A DNA stretch of 10,166 nt from JBBQBQ01 sp038317685. GTDB taxonomy: Bacteria > Desulfobacterota > Desulfuromonadia > Desulfuromonadales > DDH964. The DNA is taken from assembly GCA_038317685.1 (NCBI GenBank), contig JBBQBQ010000118.1, forward strand, positions 1-10,166, written 5' to 3'. A program made the translations under genes and the position numbers. Below, piece after piece: positions 1-6,204 of this stretch; within the stretch, counting starts at the first letter, position 1, and every line of letters starts with the position of its first letter. The notes under the pieces were generated by a model. That model was not told the origin of the DNA, searched no databases, and worked only from the letters and a program-made list of their open reading frames with translations.

Positions 1-424
1 GGTCCCACTGGAGGAGCACGGTGTAGACGACGAAGTTGCCGCCGAGGGTCGCCATCGCCAGGTAGTGCCCGGAGAGGCGCAGCGCCGGCACCCCGATGAC
101 CAGGGCCACCAGCGCCACCAGCAGAGCCACTCCGGCCATCGTCGGCCAGGGGGGGAGGCCGTAAGTGACGGTGGCGATGGCGCTGCCGTAGGCTCCGAGG
201 CCGAAGAAGCCGGCGTGGCCGAGGGAGATCTGGCCGGCATAGCCGATAAACAGGTTGAGGCCGAGGACCACGATGGCGTGCAGGGCGATGAGGTTGGTCA
301 GGCCGAGGGTGTAGGGGTTCTTTTCATAAAGGGGAAAAAGGGCGATGGCGAGCGTCAGCGCCGCAACCGTCAGGCCGGTGCGGTGGAGGGAGAGGAAGTA
401 AATGATTTTCGGTCGGATCGTCAT
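1..424 (-). CDS. livM: Branched-chain amino-acid ABC transporter permease LivM, N-terminal part (runs off the left edge)
   Basis: One of the two membrane permeases of a LivFGHMK-type importer, which moves leucine, isoleucine, valine or related amino acids across the inner membrane. The reverse complement reads from an ATG at 424 for 141 codons without a stop, to the window edge. A hydrophobic segment lies near residues 17-27, and the family signature GYAGQISLGHAGFFGLGAY follows at about residues 55-73. The permease continues with ALRLSGHYLAMATLGGNF, also typical of LivM. The family is usually 300-400 residues, so more than half is missing. A GAGG lies 11 nt before the ATG, so the ribosome site is modest. 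The first hairpin repeat starts only 17 nt upstream of the start codon. The partner livH is about 3 kb away on the same strand, separated by iorAB and repeats, which is unusual for this operon. Identity is sure; the exact substrate is not. Confidence 0.93.
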   Translation of the reverse strand, partial: MTIRPKIIYFLSLHRTGLTVAALTLAIALFPLYEKNPYTLGLTNLIALHAIVVLGLNLFIGYAGQISLGHAGFFGLGAYGSAIATVTYGLPPWPTMAGVALLVALVALVIGVPALRLSGHYLAMATLGGNFVVYTVLLQWD

Positions 425-441
425 CTGTGGTTGAGCCTCAA

Positions 442-471
442 GGGGACTGGCTCCGCCAGGTGCCTGTCCCC
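442..471. repeat. Imperfect hairpin unit, GGGGACTGGCTCC / GGTGCCTGTCCCC
   Basis: The left arm GGGGACTGGCTCC pairs with the right arm GGTGCCTGTCCCC except for two symmetric T-T mismatches, giving about 11 pairs around a short loop. The same unit recurs at 672-700 and 3332-3361. A lone right arm follows at 480-497. Small imperfect palindromes of this kind, dispersed in intergenic DNA, resemble REP sequences mobilised by RAYT (TnpA-REP) transposases. No such transposase is in the window. Confidence 0.75.
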
Positions 472-479
472 ATCCATTC

Positions 480-497
480 CGTCAGGTGCCTGTCCCC
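480..497. repeat. Solitary right arm of the hairpin unit
   Basis: CGTCAGGTGCCTGTCCCC, identical to the right half of the unit at 3332-3361, without a matching left arm beside it. It sits 8 nt after the complete unit at 442-471, as if a second unit had lost its left half. Confidence 0.6.
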
Positions 498-517
498 GTC
501 CCAGATCAAAACCAACA

Positions 518-642
518 CCGGCGGGTCGCGGCCCGCCATGCCGCCCTACTTTTTTGTCCAAGCCAACAAAAAAGTAGGCAAAAAAATGGCTCCCCTGCGG
601 GGGGCATGCAAGCTTTGGCCCCCCCATGTTCGGCGGGGGGGC
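518..642 (+). repeat. 125-nt multi-hairpin element, copy 1
   Basis: Aligns over its full 125 nt with 3176-3300, same orientation and same length. Hairpins in order: GGCGGG/CCCGCC at the left end; a perfect 13-bp stem at 545-557 with 566-578 (CCTACTTTTTTGT and its complement) around an 8-nt loop; GCTCCCC/GGGGGGC with a TGC loop; and an 8-bp G/C stem at 618-625 with 635-642 around a 9-nt loop. There is no T-run after the last stem, so it is not a typical terminator. It may be a non-autonomous mobile element or a structured RNA. The orientation given is arbitrary. Confidence 0.75.
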
Positions 643-671
643 AACTCCAGGGGTCCGGCTCCGTCGCGCTT

Positions 672-742
672 GGGGACTGGCTCCGCAGGTGCCTGTCCCC
701 GTCCCGTCCTGTCCCCGTCCCGTCCGTCAGGTGCCCGTCCCC
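672..742. repeat. Hairpin unit plus half unit overlapping the 3' end of iorB
   Basis: A full GGGGACTGGCTCC...GGTGCCTGTCCCC unit occupies 672-700. It is followed by short GTCCCGTCC and GTCCCCGTCC reiterations, then a right arm GTCAGGTGCCCGTCCCC at 726-742. The stop codon of iorB (729-727 on the minus strand) lies within that last arm. Confidence 0.7.
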
Positions 743-1242
743 GTTCCTTCCAACCCCACCCGCAGCGCCGCCAGGTTCTGTTCGACGAACCGGGGCGGGG
801 CGAGGCTGCGGATCGCGGCTTCGCAGGCGGCGGCGTCGCAGAAGAGAGCCCCGTCGCGCAGCGCCAGGCCGAGGAGGATGAGGTTGGAGAGGACCGGGTT
901 GCCGAGCTCCCGCGCCAGGCCGGTGGCGTCGAGACGGCGCCCCTCCCCGGGGCCGGCGGCGTTGACGAAGAGCGCGCCGCCGGGCTTCAGGAGCCCGCGG
1001 TGGACCGGCAGGTTCGCTTCCCAGAGGACCAGCGCCACGTCCCCCTGGCCGGTGCGGATCAGCGGGCTGCGGTAGGCCCCGACCTTGACGGTGGAGAGGA
1101 CCGTGCCGCCGCGCTGGGCCATGCCGTGGGTCTCGGCGGTGAGGACCGGCAGGCCCCGGTCGACAGCCGCCTGGGCGATGACCCGGGTCAGAAAGAGGAC
1201 CCCCTGGCCGCCGATGCCGCTGACGATGAACTGCGCTTTCAT
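727..1242 (-). CDS. iorB: Indolepyruvate:ferredoxin oxidoreductase, beta subunit
   Basis: Small subunit of the cytoplasmic IorAB enzyme, which oxidatively decarboxylates indolepyruvate and other aryl-pyruvates to acyl-CoA and reduces ferredoxin. The product is 171 residues, close to a gamma-domain-only subunit of the pyruvate:ferredoxin oxidoreductase superfamily. It opens MKAQFIVSGIGGQGVLFLTR with the glycine-rich GIGGQG, then has ETHGMAQRGGTVLSTVKVG at about 37-55, both hallmarks of the family. Its ATG overlaps the iorA stop in ATGA, so the two are translationally coupled. The last residues, GTGTGT, and the stop codon are encoded by an invading copy of the GGGGAC/GTCCCC repeat, so the natural C-terminus was probably replaced or extended. 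No Fe-S cysteines are expected here; these are in IorA. Identity is firm. Confidence 0.95.
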   Translation of the reverse strand: MKAQFIVSGIGGQGVLFLTRVIAQAAVDRGLPVLTAETHGMAQRGGTVLSTVKVGAYRSPLIRTGQGDVALVLWEANLPVHRGLLKPGGALFVNAAGPGEGRRLDATGLARELGNPVLSNLILLGLALRDGALFCDAAACEAAIRSLAPPRFVEQNLAALRVGLEGTGTGT

Positions 1243-3068
1243 GGCGTCCCCTCCTTGACGATGGCCTTGACCGGGCAGACCGGGATGCAGGTGCCGCAGC
1301 CGACGCAGCGGTCCTGGTCGACGACGGCCATGCCGGTCGCCTCGTCCATGAGCAGCGCCGGGCACTCGAACTGATCGACGCAGCGCCGGCAGCCGACGCA
1401 GGTCTCGTTGATGGTCACCCGGAAGGCCTCCTGTCCCTGGCGCACCGCCGGTTCCATCAGGCAGCCGTGGCGGGAGATGAGGACCGCTACGCCCGGTTCC
1501 TCGCCGCGGATGTGGGCGTCGGCGGCCTTGAGGAGGGCCGTGAAGCGCTCGCCGTCGTAGGGGTCGCAGACCTCCAGGAATTCGACCCCGGCAGCCCGCA
1601 CCAGCGGCTCGATGGCGATCGCTTTGGTCGGGGCGCCGGCGGCGGTGCGGCCGAGGTGCGGCACCGGCTGGCCGCCGGTCATGGCGGTGGTGGCATTGTC
1701 GAGGATGACGACGATGATCCGCGCCCGCTGGATGACGGCATTGATGAGGGCCGGGATGCCGGCGTGGAAGAAGGTCGAGTCGCCGATCGTCACCACGATC
1801 GTCGGGAAGGCGCCGTCCTGGGCATAGGCCTGATAGAAACCGGCGCCCTGGCTGATGCAGGCCCCCATGCAGTGAACAGTGTGGACCGCGCCGAGGTTCA
1901 TCCCCAGAGTGTAGCAGCCGATATCGGAGGGGAAGATCCCTTTCGGAAAGGTCTCCTTGATGGCGTAGAAGGCGCTGCGATGGGGGCACCCCGGGCAGAG
2001 GGAGGGACGCTGGCCGCGCCGCTCGGCGGGGAGCTCGGCCGGCGCCGGCAGTCCGAGGAAGGCGGCGAGGGCCTGGTGGATGAGGTCGGGGGAGAGCTCT
2101 CCTTCCCGGGGGACCGCCCCGGTCTGCTTGCCGGCGGCGCCGGGATGGGCGAGCTGCAGTTCGACCACCGGATAGGTCTCCTCCAGCACCAGAACCCGGT
2201 CGTAGTCGCGGCGCAAGCTCTCGGCGAAGCTCGGGCTTAAGGGGTACGGCAGCGGCACCTGGAAGAGGTCGATGGTCCCGGAGAGCCCCAACTCCTCCAG
2301 CAGATCGGCAAGGTTGGAAAAAGCGATACCGGCAGCCACCAGGGCGGTGCGCGGGCGGCTGCCGTCGCCGGGGGTGAGAACCGGCTGCAGCGCTCCTTCG
2401 GCGGCGATCTGTTCCAGCTTGGCGTTGAGCTGGCGGTGCAGGGCCGGGAGGAAGGCCGGGGTCGCCACGAAGCGGCTCGGGTCCGGGGTGAAGCTTGCCT
2501 TCCTTCCGAGGCACAGCGGCTCGGAAAGGGCGACGTTCTGCCGCGAATGGCAGATGCGGGTGGTCGGCCGCAGCACCACGGCAACCTCGTACTTCTCGGA
2601 AAGCTCAAAGGCGGCGGCGACCATCGCCTTCGCCTCGGCCGGGCTTGCCGGATCGAGGACCGGAACCCGCGCCTGCAGGCAGAAGAGCCGGGTGTCCTGC
2701 TCGTTCTGGGAACTGTGCGGCCCCGGATCGTCGGCGACGACCACCACCATGCCGCCCTTGACGCCGAGGTAGGCGGTGCGCATGAAGGGGTCAGCGGCGA
2801 CGTTGAGGCCGACCTGCTTCATGACCGCGGCGGAGCGTTTGCCGGTATAGCTGGCGGCCAGCGCCACTTCGAAGGCGAGCTTCTCGTTGACCGACCACTC
2901 GACGTGGAGGGGTTCGAGCGCTGCTTCCCGGCCGTCGACGACGGCCTGGAGGATCTCGGTGGAGGGGGTGCCGGGGTAGGCGGCGACGAGCTGGCAGCCG
3001 GCTTCGATCAGGCCCCGGCCGATGGCTTCGTTGCCCATGAGGAGTTGGATGTTCTGTTTCGTTTCCAC
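1239..3068 (-). CDS. iorA: Indolepyruvate:ferredoxin oxidoreductase, alpha subunit
   Basis: Large catalytic subunit of IorAB, binding thiamine diphosphate and two 4Fe-4S clusters. The product is 609 residues from the GTG at 3068, a normal length. Near the N-terminus is MGNEAIGRGLIEAG followed by YPGTPSTEI, the usual pyrimidine-domain opening. The thiamine-diphosphate motif starts at GDSTFFHAG (about residue 429) and runs to DNATTAMTGGQP. A C-terminal ferredoxin domain has two cysteine sets: C557, C560, C563, C569 (CVGCRRC...ECP) and C588, C591, C594, C598 (CVGCGTCIPVCP). The GTG was chosen because AAAGG lies 6 nt upstream. A longer frame to an ATG at 3197 exists, but its extra 43 residues are translated repeat sequence (REPVPGEPVPG). 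The gene is followed by iorB with a 4-nt overlap. It lies between livH and livM, suggesting use of imported aromatic or branched-chain amino acids after transamination. Confidence 0.96.
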   Translation of the reverse strand: METKQNIQLLMGNEAIGRGLIEAGCQLVAAYPGTPSTEILQAVVDGREAALEPLHVEWSVNEKLAFEVALAASYTGKRSAAVMKQVGLNVAADPFMRTAYLGVKGGMVVVVADDPGPHSSQNEQDTRLFCLQARVPVLDPASPAEAKAMVAAAFELSEKYEVAVVLRPTTRICHSRQNVALSEPLCLGRKASFTPDPSRFVATPAFLPALHRQLNAKLEQIAAEGALQPVLTPGDGSRPRTALVAAGIAFSNLADLLEELGLSGTIDLFQVPLPYPLSPSFAESLRRDYDRVLVLEETYPVVELQLAHPGAAGKQTGAVPREGELSPDLIHQALAAFLGLPAPAELPAERRGQRPSLCPGCPHRSAFYAIKETFPKGIFPSDIGCYTLGMNLGAVHTVHCMGACISQGAGFYQAYAQDGAFPTIVVTIGDSTFFHAGIPALINAVIQRARIIVVILDNATTAMTGGQPVPHLGRTAAGAPTKAIAIEPLVRAAGVEFLEVCDPYDGERFTALLKAADAHIRGEEPGVAVLISRHGCLMEPAVRQGQEAFRVTINETCVGCRRCVDQFECPALLMDEATGMAVVDQDRCVGCGTCIPVCPVKAIVKEGTP

Positions 3069-3089
3069 AAAGAACCTTTCTCTATTCCC

Positions 3090-3132
3090 GGGGACTGGCT
3101 CCCCGGGGACTGGCTCCCGGGGACTGGCTCCG
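3090..3132. repeat. Three tandem GGGGACTGGCTCC copies in the iorA leader
   Basis: Near-exact 13-nt cores begin at 3090, 3105 and 3119, with a spacing of 14-15 nt. They lie 22 nt upstream of the iorA GTG and would be in the mRNA leader of iorA. Each is the left arm of the hairpin unit, without a right arm nearby. Confidence 0.85.
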
Positions 3133-3175
3133 CAGCTTCGTCTGCAACAGTCAAAATCGACACCGAAAGGCAGGA

Positions 3176-3300
3176 CCGGCGGGTCGCGGCCCGCCATGCC
3201 GCCTTACTCTTTGGCCGGGCGGCCCCAACAAGTAAGCAAAAAATGCCTCTCCCCTGCGGGAGGCACGCAAGCCTGGCCCCCCCATGGTCGACGGGGGGGC
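3176..3300 (+). repeat. 125-nt multi-hairpin element, copy 2
   Basis: Same length and orientation as 518-642. The left end (GGCGGG/CCCGCC) and right end (8-bp G/C stem, 3276-3283 with 3293-3300, 9-nt loop) are conserved. The second hairpin keeps CTTACT/AGTAAG (3203-3208 with 3231-3236) but its interior has diverged to a GGCC...GGCC stem. Compared with copy 1, a C-G pair has become T-A on both sides, a paired change that keeps the stem. The third hairpin has a bulged T in an otherwise 8-bp stem. Confidence 0.75.
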
Positions 3301-3303
3301 GTA

Positions 3304-3361
3304 GGGGACTGGCTCCCGGGGACTGGCTCCCGGGGACTGGCTCCGTCAGGTGCCTGTCCCC
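3304..3361. repeat. Three tandem GGGGACTGGCTCC copies ending in a full hairpin unit
   Basis: Cores begin at 3304, 3318 and 3332, each 14 nt apart. The third is completed by GTCAGGTGCCTGTCCCC (3345-3361), giving the same hairpin as at 442-471. With the triplet at 3090-3132 it brackets element copy 2 on both sides. Confidence 0.85.
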
Positions 3362-3382
3362 ACACCGATCCAACCTCGGGAT

Positions 3383-3399
3383 CTCTGTGTCTCTGTGGC
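3383..3399. repeat. CTCTGTG direct repeat just after livH
   Basis: CTCTGTG occurs twice, one base apart, within 10 nt of the livH stop; on the coding strand this reads GCCACAGAGACACAGAG. From memory, CACAGAG-rich tracts of this sort are scattered in many bacterial intergenic regions. That is recollection, not a search result. Confidence 0.35.
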
Positions 3400-3403
3400 A
3401 AAT

Positions 3404-4270
3404 TCATTTCCCCAGCAGCCCCTTCGGCCGGACGAAGAGGACCAGCAGCAGGACGACGAAGGCGACCACGTCCTTGTAGGCGCTGGAGAAGTAGCCGGCG
3501 GAGAGGGATTCGAGGAGCCCGAGGAGGACCCCGCCGAAGATCGCTCCGGGGAAGGAGCCGAAACCGCCGAGGATGGCGGCGGCGAACCCTTTGAGACCGA
3601 GGAGGACGCCGACGTCGTAACTCAAGGTGGTGATCGGCGTCACCAGCACCCCGGCCAGGCCGCCGAGGGCGCCGGCGATGGCGTAGCTCGCCGCCCGCAC
3701 CCGGCCGGCGGGGATGCCGACGACCGCCGCCGCGGTCGGATTGGAGGCGACGGCGCGCATCGACAGGCCGAGCCCGGTGCGGTAGAAGAACCAGGTCAAC
3801 AGGACGATGGCGACCACGGTCAGGCCCAGGATCCAGAGCGCCTGCGGCAGCACCGAGGCCCCGAGGAGGCGCACCGGCTGGTCGGCGGTGAGCGGCGGCA
3901 GGGCCATGCGATTCATCCCCCAGGTCAGCTTCATCGCGCCCCGCAGGATGATCGACAACCCGACGGTCAGAAAGATCAGGACCAGGTGATGGTTGGAGCG
4001 GGACGGGCGCAGGCCCAGGCGTTCCACCACCATCGCCGTCAGCGCCACCCCGGCGACCGCCAGCAGCAGTCCGGCCACCATCGGCAGGTGGGCGGAGAAG
4101 AGCGCCGAGAACATCAGCATCCCGCCCAGGGAGACAAAGTCGACCTGGACGAAGTTGACGATCCCCATGGTGTTGTTCACCACGCAGAAGCCGAGGGCGA
4201 TCAGGGCGTAGATGGCGCCGCTGGTCAGCCCGGCAAAGATGAATTGGAGCAGGTCCTGGGTGTTGATCAT
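3404..4270 (-). CDS. livH: Branched-chain amino-acid ABC transporter permease LivH
   Basis: Membrane permease that pairs with LivM in the LivFGHMK importer for branched-chain or related amino acids. The product is 288 residues, normal for LivH. It opens MINTQDLLQFIFAGLTSGAI and ends LFVRPKGLLGK, the family's usual end. Hydrophobic segments at about residues 9-30, 38-57, 61-82, 93-110, 140-162 and 190-210, and more to the C-terminus, fit a polytopic inner-membrane protein. GFCVVNNTMGIVNFVQVDF (residues 27-45) matches the conserved region after the first helix, and ASNPTAAAVVGI is the typical cytoplasmic loop. GAAGG lies 6 nt before the ATG. Downstream on the same strand comes a repeat gap, then iorAB, then livM. 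The first 22 codons and 74 nt upstream have a second, decayed copy at 7001-7137. Confidence 0.95.
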   Translation of the reverse strand: MINTQDLLQFIFAGLTSGAIYALIALGFCVVNNTMGIVNFVQVDFVSLGGMLMFSALFSAHLPMVAGLLLAVAGVALTAMVVERLGLRPSRSNHHLVLIFLTVGLSIILRGAMKLTWGMNRMALPPLTADQPVRLLGASVLPQALWILGLTVVAIVLLTWFFYRTGLGLSMRAVASNPTAAAVVGIPAGRVRAASYAIAGALGGLAGVLVTPITTLSYDVGVLLGLKGFAAAILGGFGSFPGAIFGGVLLGLLESLSAGYFSSAYKDVVAFVVLLLVLFVRPKGLLGK

Positions 4271-4344
4271 GGGGGCCCTTCGTTAATCGGCACAGGGTAC
4301 CCCAAGTCCACCAGCTTTGAGAAGGGGAAATTGCCGGGGAAAGC
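4206..4344 (-). repeat. Duplicated segment, copy A (5' end of livH and its leader)
   Basis: 139 nt covering livH codons 1-22 and 74 nt upstream of the ATG. It aligns with 7001-7137 on the same strand: by hand count 56 of 65 bases match in the coding part and 53 of 65 in the distal upstream part, with one small gap zone next to the start codon. The rest of the gap up to the methyltransferase stop (4345-4415) shows nothing recognisable. Confidence 0.85.
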
Positions 4345-4415
4345 GGGTCTTTCGGGCGAGGCGGGAGGGTGCTCCGCAGAGATGGCGGCGGCGTGGCGGT
4401 CCGGGGCGGGCCGGC

Positions 4416-4928
4416 TCAGGATTTCCTGATCCTGGCGCGGTTGTTGTTGTCCCGGCTTTGGCGGATCAGTTCGTCATTCGCGACCGTCGCAACCGATTTG
4501 GCCATTCGGTCGTACAGCACCACATTCACCGTCGCCGCCAGGTTCAGGCAGCCGACCGTCGGCACGTAGACCACCGCATCGGCCCGGTCGATGAGCGCCT
4601 GGTCCAGGGTGCCGTCTTCCGGGCCGAAGATGTAGAAGGCCCGCTCCGGATGCTGGAATTCAGGCAGGGGGACGGCCCCTTCCACCAGTTCGACGCAGAC
4701 GATCCGGGCCTGCTCCGGGACATGCTCCAGCAGGTCGCCGACACCCAGGATCGGGATATGGAGGGTGGCGTTCTGGGTGTCGGTATTGTACTGGGCAGCC
4801 CGGGCGTAGCGTTTCCCCGTATAGAGGACGGCATCGGCCCGGAAGCACCCGGCGGCCCGCAGGACGGCCCCGACATTGGTCGGGCTTTTGGGGTTGATCA
4901 GGCCGATCGTGACGGTCGATTCTGGCAT
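4416..4928 (-). CDS. RNA methyltransferase, TrmH/SpoU (SPOUT) family
   Basis: Predicted S-adenosylmethionine-dependent 2'-O-methyltransferase of the SPOUT superfamily acting on tRNA or rRNA in the cytoplasm. The 170-residue product has the three family motifs in order: IGLINPKSPTNVGAVLRAAG (motif 1, near residue 7), FYIFGPEDGTLDQ (motif 2, about residue 100) and LNLAATVNVVLYDR (motif 3, about residue 133). It is a single SpoU domain without the N-terminal ribose-binding domain found in RlmB-type enzymes. The start is the ATG at 4928, with AGGAAGGA just upstream. A longer frame exists, but it is hydrophilic low-complexity sequence over the end of the upstream gene. The short basic tail NNNRARIRKS may contact RNA. 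It lies 47 nt downstream of the glycosyltransferase-like gene, same strand, probably co-transcribed. The exact target nucleotide cannot be told from sequence, so no symbol is given. Confidence 0.9.
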   Translation of the reverse strand: MPESTVTIGLINPKSPTNVGAVLRAAGCFRADAVLYTGKRYARAAQYNTDTQNATLHIPILGVGDLLEHVPEQARIVCVELVEGAVPLPEFQHPERAFYIFGPEDGTLDQALIDRADAVVYVPTVGCLNLAATVNVVLYDRMAKSVATVANDELIRQSRDNNNRARIRKS

Positions 4929-4947
4929 CGGTTCCTTCCTGGTGACA

Positions 4948-4965
4948 CCCGGGCCGGTTCCCGGG
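4948..4965 (-). other. Small GC-rich hairpin between two co-directional genes
   Basis: CCCGGG at 4948-4953 and 4960-4965 can pair around a 6-nt loop in the 47-nt gap between the glycosyltransferase-like gene and the methyltransferase. There is no T-run, so it is not a normal intrinsic terminator. It could attenuate or stabilise the transcript, or be chance in GC-rich DNA. Confidence 0.3.
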
Positions 4966-4975
4966 GCAGGCAGCG

Positions 4976-5863
4976 TCAACGCTGCAGGGACGACGAGGGA
5001 GCGGCGGCATTCCCCGGCGCCATCCTGCGAACCGCGGCGAGGTAACGCGCCTGGGCCCGCTGGCGGAACCCGGGCCACTGGGGCCGCCACCAGCGGTCGG
5101 CCCAGCCTTCGAGGCCGTAGGGGAGAGCTGCCGGCAACACCGGACGGCCAAGTGCCAGCAGGGTTTGGAGGTAGCGGCTATCTTCCTCCACCCCCCGCCG
5201 CCAGTCACGCCCCCACCCCTTGCGCAGGTCGCCGGGGAGCGATCGCGGCTTCAGTTCACGCTTGCGCTCGGCCAGATAGTCGAGTCCCAGGTGTTTATAG
5301 TGCAGGAGGGTCAATTCGTCGACGGCCGGGTAGCGGACCTGGCCGGTCGGGGCGGCGCGGTGGCAGCCGACGGTGGAACGGGTTTCGGCCAGGGCCTGCG
5401 GGTCGAGGAGGGCGGGCTTGTGCATCCAGGCACTTCGCACCCCGTTGCGGGCCGTGTCGCAGAGGGTCGCGGCGGCGGAAGGAAAGTCTTCGGAGAACAT
5501 AGTGAAGCCGATCGCGGGGATGTAGGTGATCCCGCGCGCCTTGCAGTCGGCCAGGTAGGAGTGGAGCCGGGGGTGGTACAGATGTTCGTCGATATCGACG
5601 ATCATGACCCAGTCGGCCCGCCCCCGGCTCTCCTTCCAGCACTGGTTCTGCAGGGCGCGCTTGCTCGCCTCGAAGGAGTCGGCGACGCTCCGCCGGAAGG
5701 GCCGGACCTCGACCATGGGAGACCGGCGCAGGTACTCCACCGAGCCGTCGTCGGAGCCGTCGTCGAAGACCACGATCCTGGTGGCGAGCGGCTCGTAGTG
5801 GCGCAGGAAGAAGGGGAGAACCCGGAGTTCGTTCCAGCAGACCGTATAGAGATCAATGTGCAT
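4976..5863 (-). CDS. Glycosyltransferase-like protein, GT2-type fold
   Basis: Probable sugar transferase acting at the cytoplasmic face, related to the GT2-like families that begin with a 'YTVCWNE...PFFLRHY' opening. The 295-residue product has a nucleotide-binding start (YTVCWNELRVLPFFLRHY, residues 6-23), then IVVFDDGSDDGS (30-41), where DDGS is a classic GT-A feature. DIDEH at 90-94 is the DxD-type metal and nucleotide-sugar site. HYKHLG at 188-193 is a further conserved-looking patch. The C-terminal third is rich in Arg and Trp, with no membrane segment or signal peptide. No good ribosome site precedes the ATG at 5863, but the protein begins so typically that this start is likely. The acceptor and sugar are unknown. 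The next gene on the strand is the RNA methyltransferase, with no obvious functional link. Confidence 0.82.
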   Translation of the reverse strand: MHIDLYTVCWNELRVLPFFLRHYEPLATRIVVFDDGSDDGSVEYLRRSPMVEVRPFRRSVADSFEASKRALQNQCWKESRGRADWVMIVDIDEHLYHPRLHSYLADCKARGITYIPAIGFTMFSEDFPSAAATLCDTARNGVRSAWMHKPALLDPQALAETRSTVGCHRAAPTGQVRYPAVDELTLLHYKHLGLDYLAERKRELKPRSLPGDLRKGWGRDWRRGVEEDSRYLQTLLALGRPVLPAALPYGLEGWADRWWRPQWPGFRQRAQARYLAAVRRMAPGNAAAPSSSLQR

Positions 5864-6204
5864 GATGGAAAGCCGACCCGACCGATAGGTTTGGGGGTGA
5901 GGACGATGGCAAGGGGCGGATCTCCACCCGCTTCATCTCTGGATTTGGTATAGCAGAAAGCTGGGAGGAGAGAAAGCACGAAAGGGGTCGGCCCTGGGTT
6001 GATTCCTCGCCGGTCTCGTGGCAGGGGCTGTGCTCTTGCCGGGCATCGGAACAAGGATATCAGAGGTGCCGGCCGCGAGGAGGGTTTAAATATTGAATCC
6101 GCCCCCGGAGAACGCGGGGAGCGTCCCAAAAAGAACACCAGGCAAACCAAAGAAAAATCAGGAAAACGCTCAATCCACAGGCAGCTTCCCATCTGAGCTC
6201 CAGA
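5864..6204. other. Gap between the glycosyltransferase-like gene and the decayed gene
   Basis: 341 nt with no supported gene. Open frames on either strand (for example 5999-6196 plus) have no ribosome site or family signature. An AT-rich spot (TTTAAATATT, 6085-6094) and a possible extended -10 (5947-5955) are the only promoter-like patches. No repeat from elsewhere in the window occurs here. Confidence 0.6.
5947..5955 (-). promoter_or_regulatory. Possible extended -10 element for the glycosyltransferase-like gene
   Basis: On the minus strand TGCTATACC resembles an extended -10 (TGnTATAAT), about 85 nt upstream of the ATG. No matching -35 hexamer is visible 16-18 nt further up, so this is weak. 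Confidence 0.25.

Larger units (their letters stand above)
425..726. other. Intergenic gap between iorB and livM, filled with repeats
   Basis: About 300 nt without a gene. It holds a 30-nt hairpin unit, a half unit, a 125-nt four-hairpin element, another hairpin unit and a further half unit that runs into the 3' end of iorB. The intervening sequence is rich in GTCCCC and GTCCCG. Open frames crossing it on both strands have no ribosome site and no recognisable product. No clear promoter for livM was seen, so livM is probably read through from iorB (inference). Confidence 0.7.
3069..3403. other. Intergenic gap between livH and iorA, filled with repeats
   Basis: 335 nt without a gene. It holds the iorA ribosome site (AAAGG, minus strand, 3079-3075), three tandem GGGGACTGGCTCC copies, the second 125-nt multi-hairpin element, three more tandem copies ending in a complete hairpin unit, and a CTCTGTG direct repeat next to the livH stop. 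I saw no convincing promoter for iorA. Confidence 0.7.

Noticed and set aside
618..642. Intrinsic terminator at the G/C hairpin of the 125-nt element
   Set aside because: There is no T-run after the stem on either strand; the sequence continues CAACTCC or, on the other side, CAAAGC.
1243..2514. Extension of the iorB frame upstream through iorA
   Set aside because: The extra 424 codons are an out-of-frame reading of iorA with Arg/Pro-rich content; iorB begins at the ATG coupled to the iorA stop.
3069..3197. N-terminal extension of iorA to an ATG at 3197
   Set aside because: The added residues translate the tandem repeat and element copy 2. The GTG at 3068 has a ribosome site, and homology starts there.
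3090..3361. CRISPR array
   Set aside because: The repeated unit is 13-15 nt with no spacers of constant length, and no cas genes are present.
3350..4429. A 359-codon plus-strand frame opposite livH
   Set aside because: Its composition (long Asp/Glu/Gln/His runs) is typical of antisense to a membrane protein in GC-rich DNA; livH is clearly the real gene.
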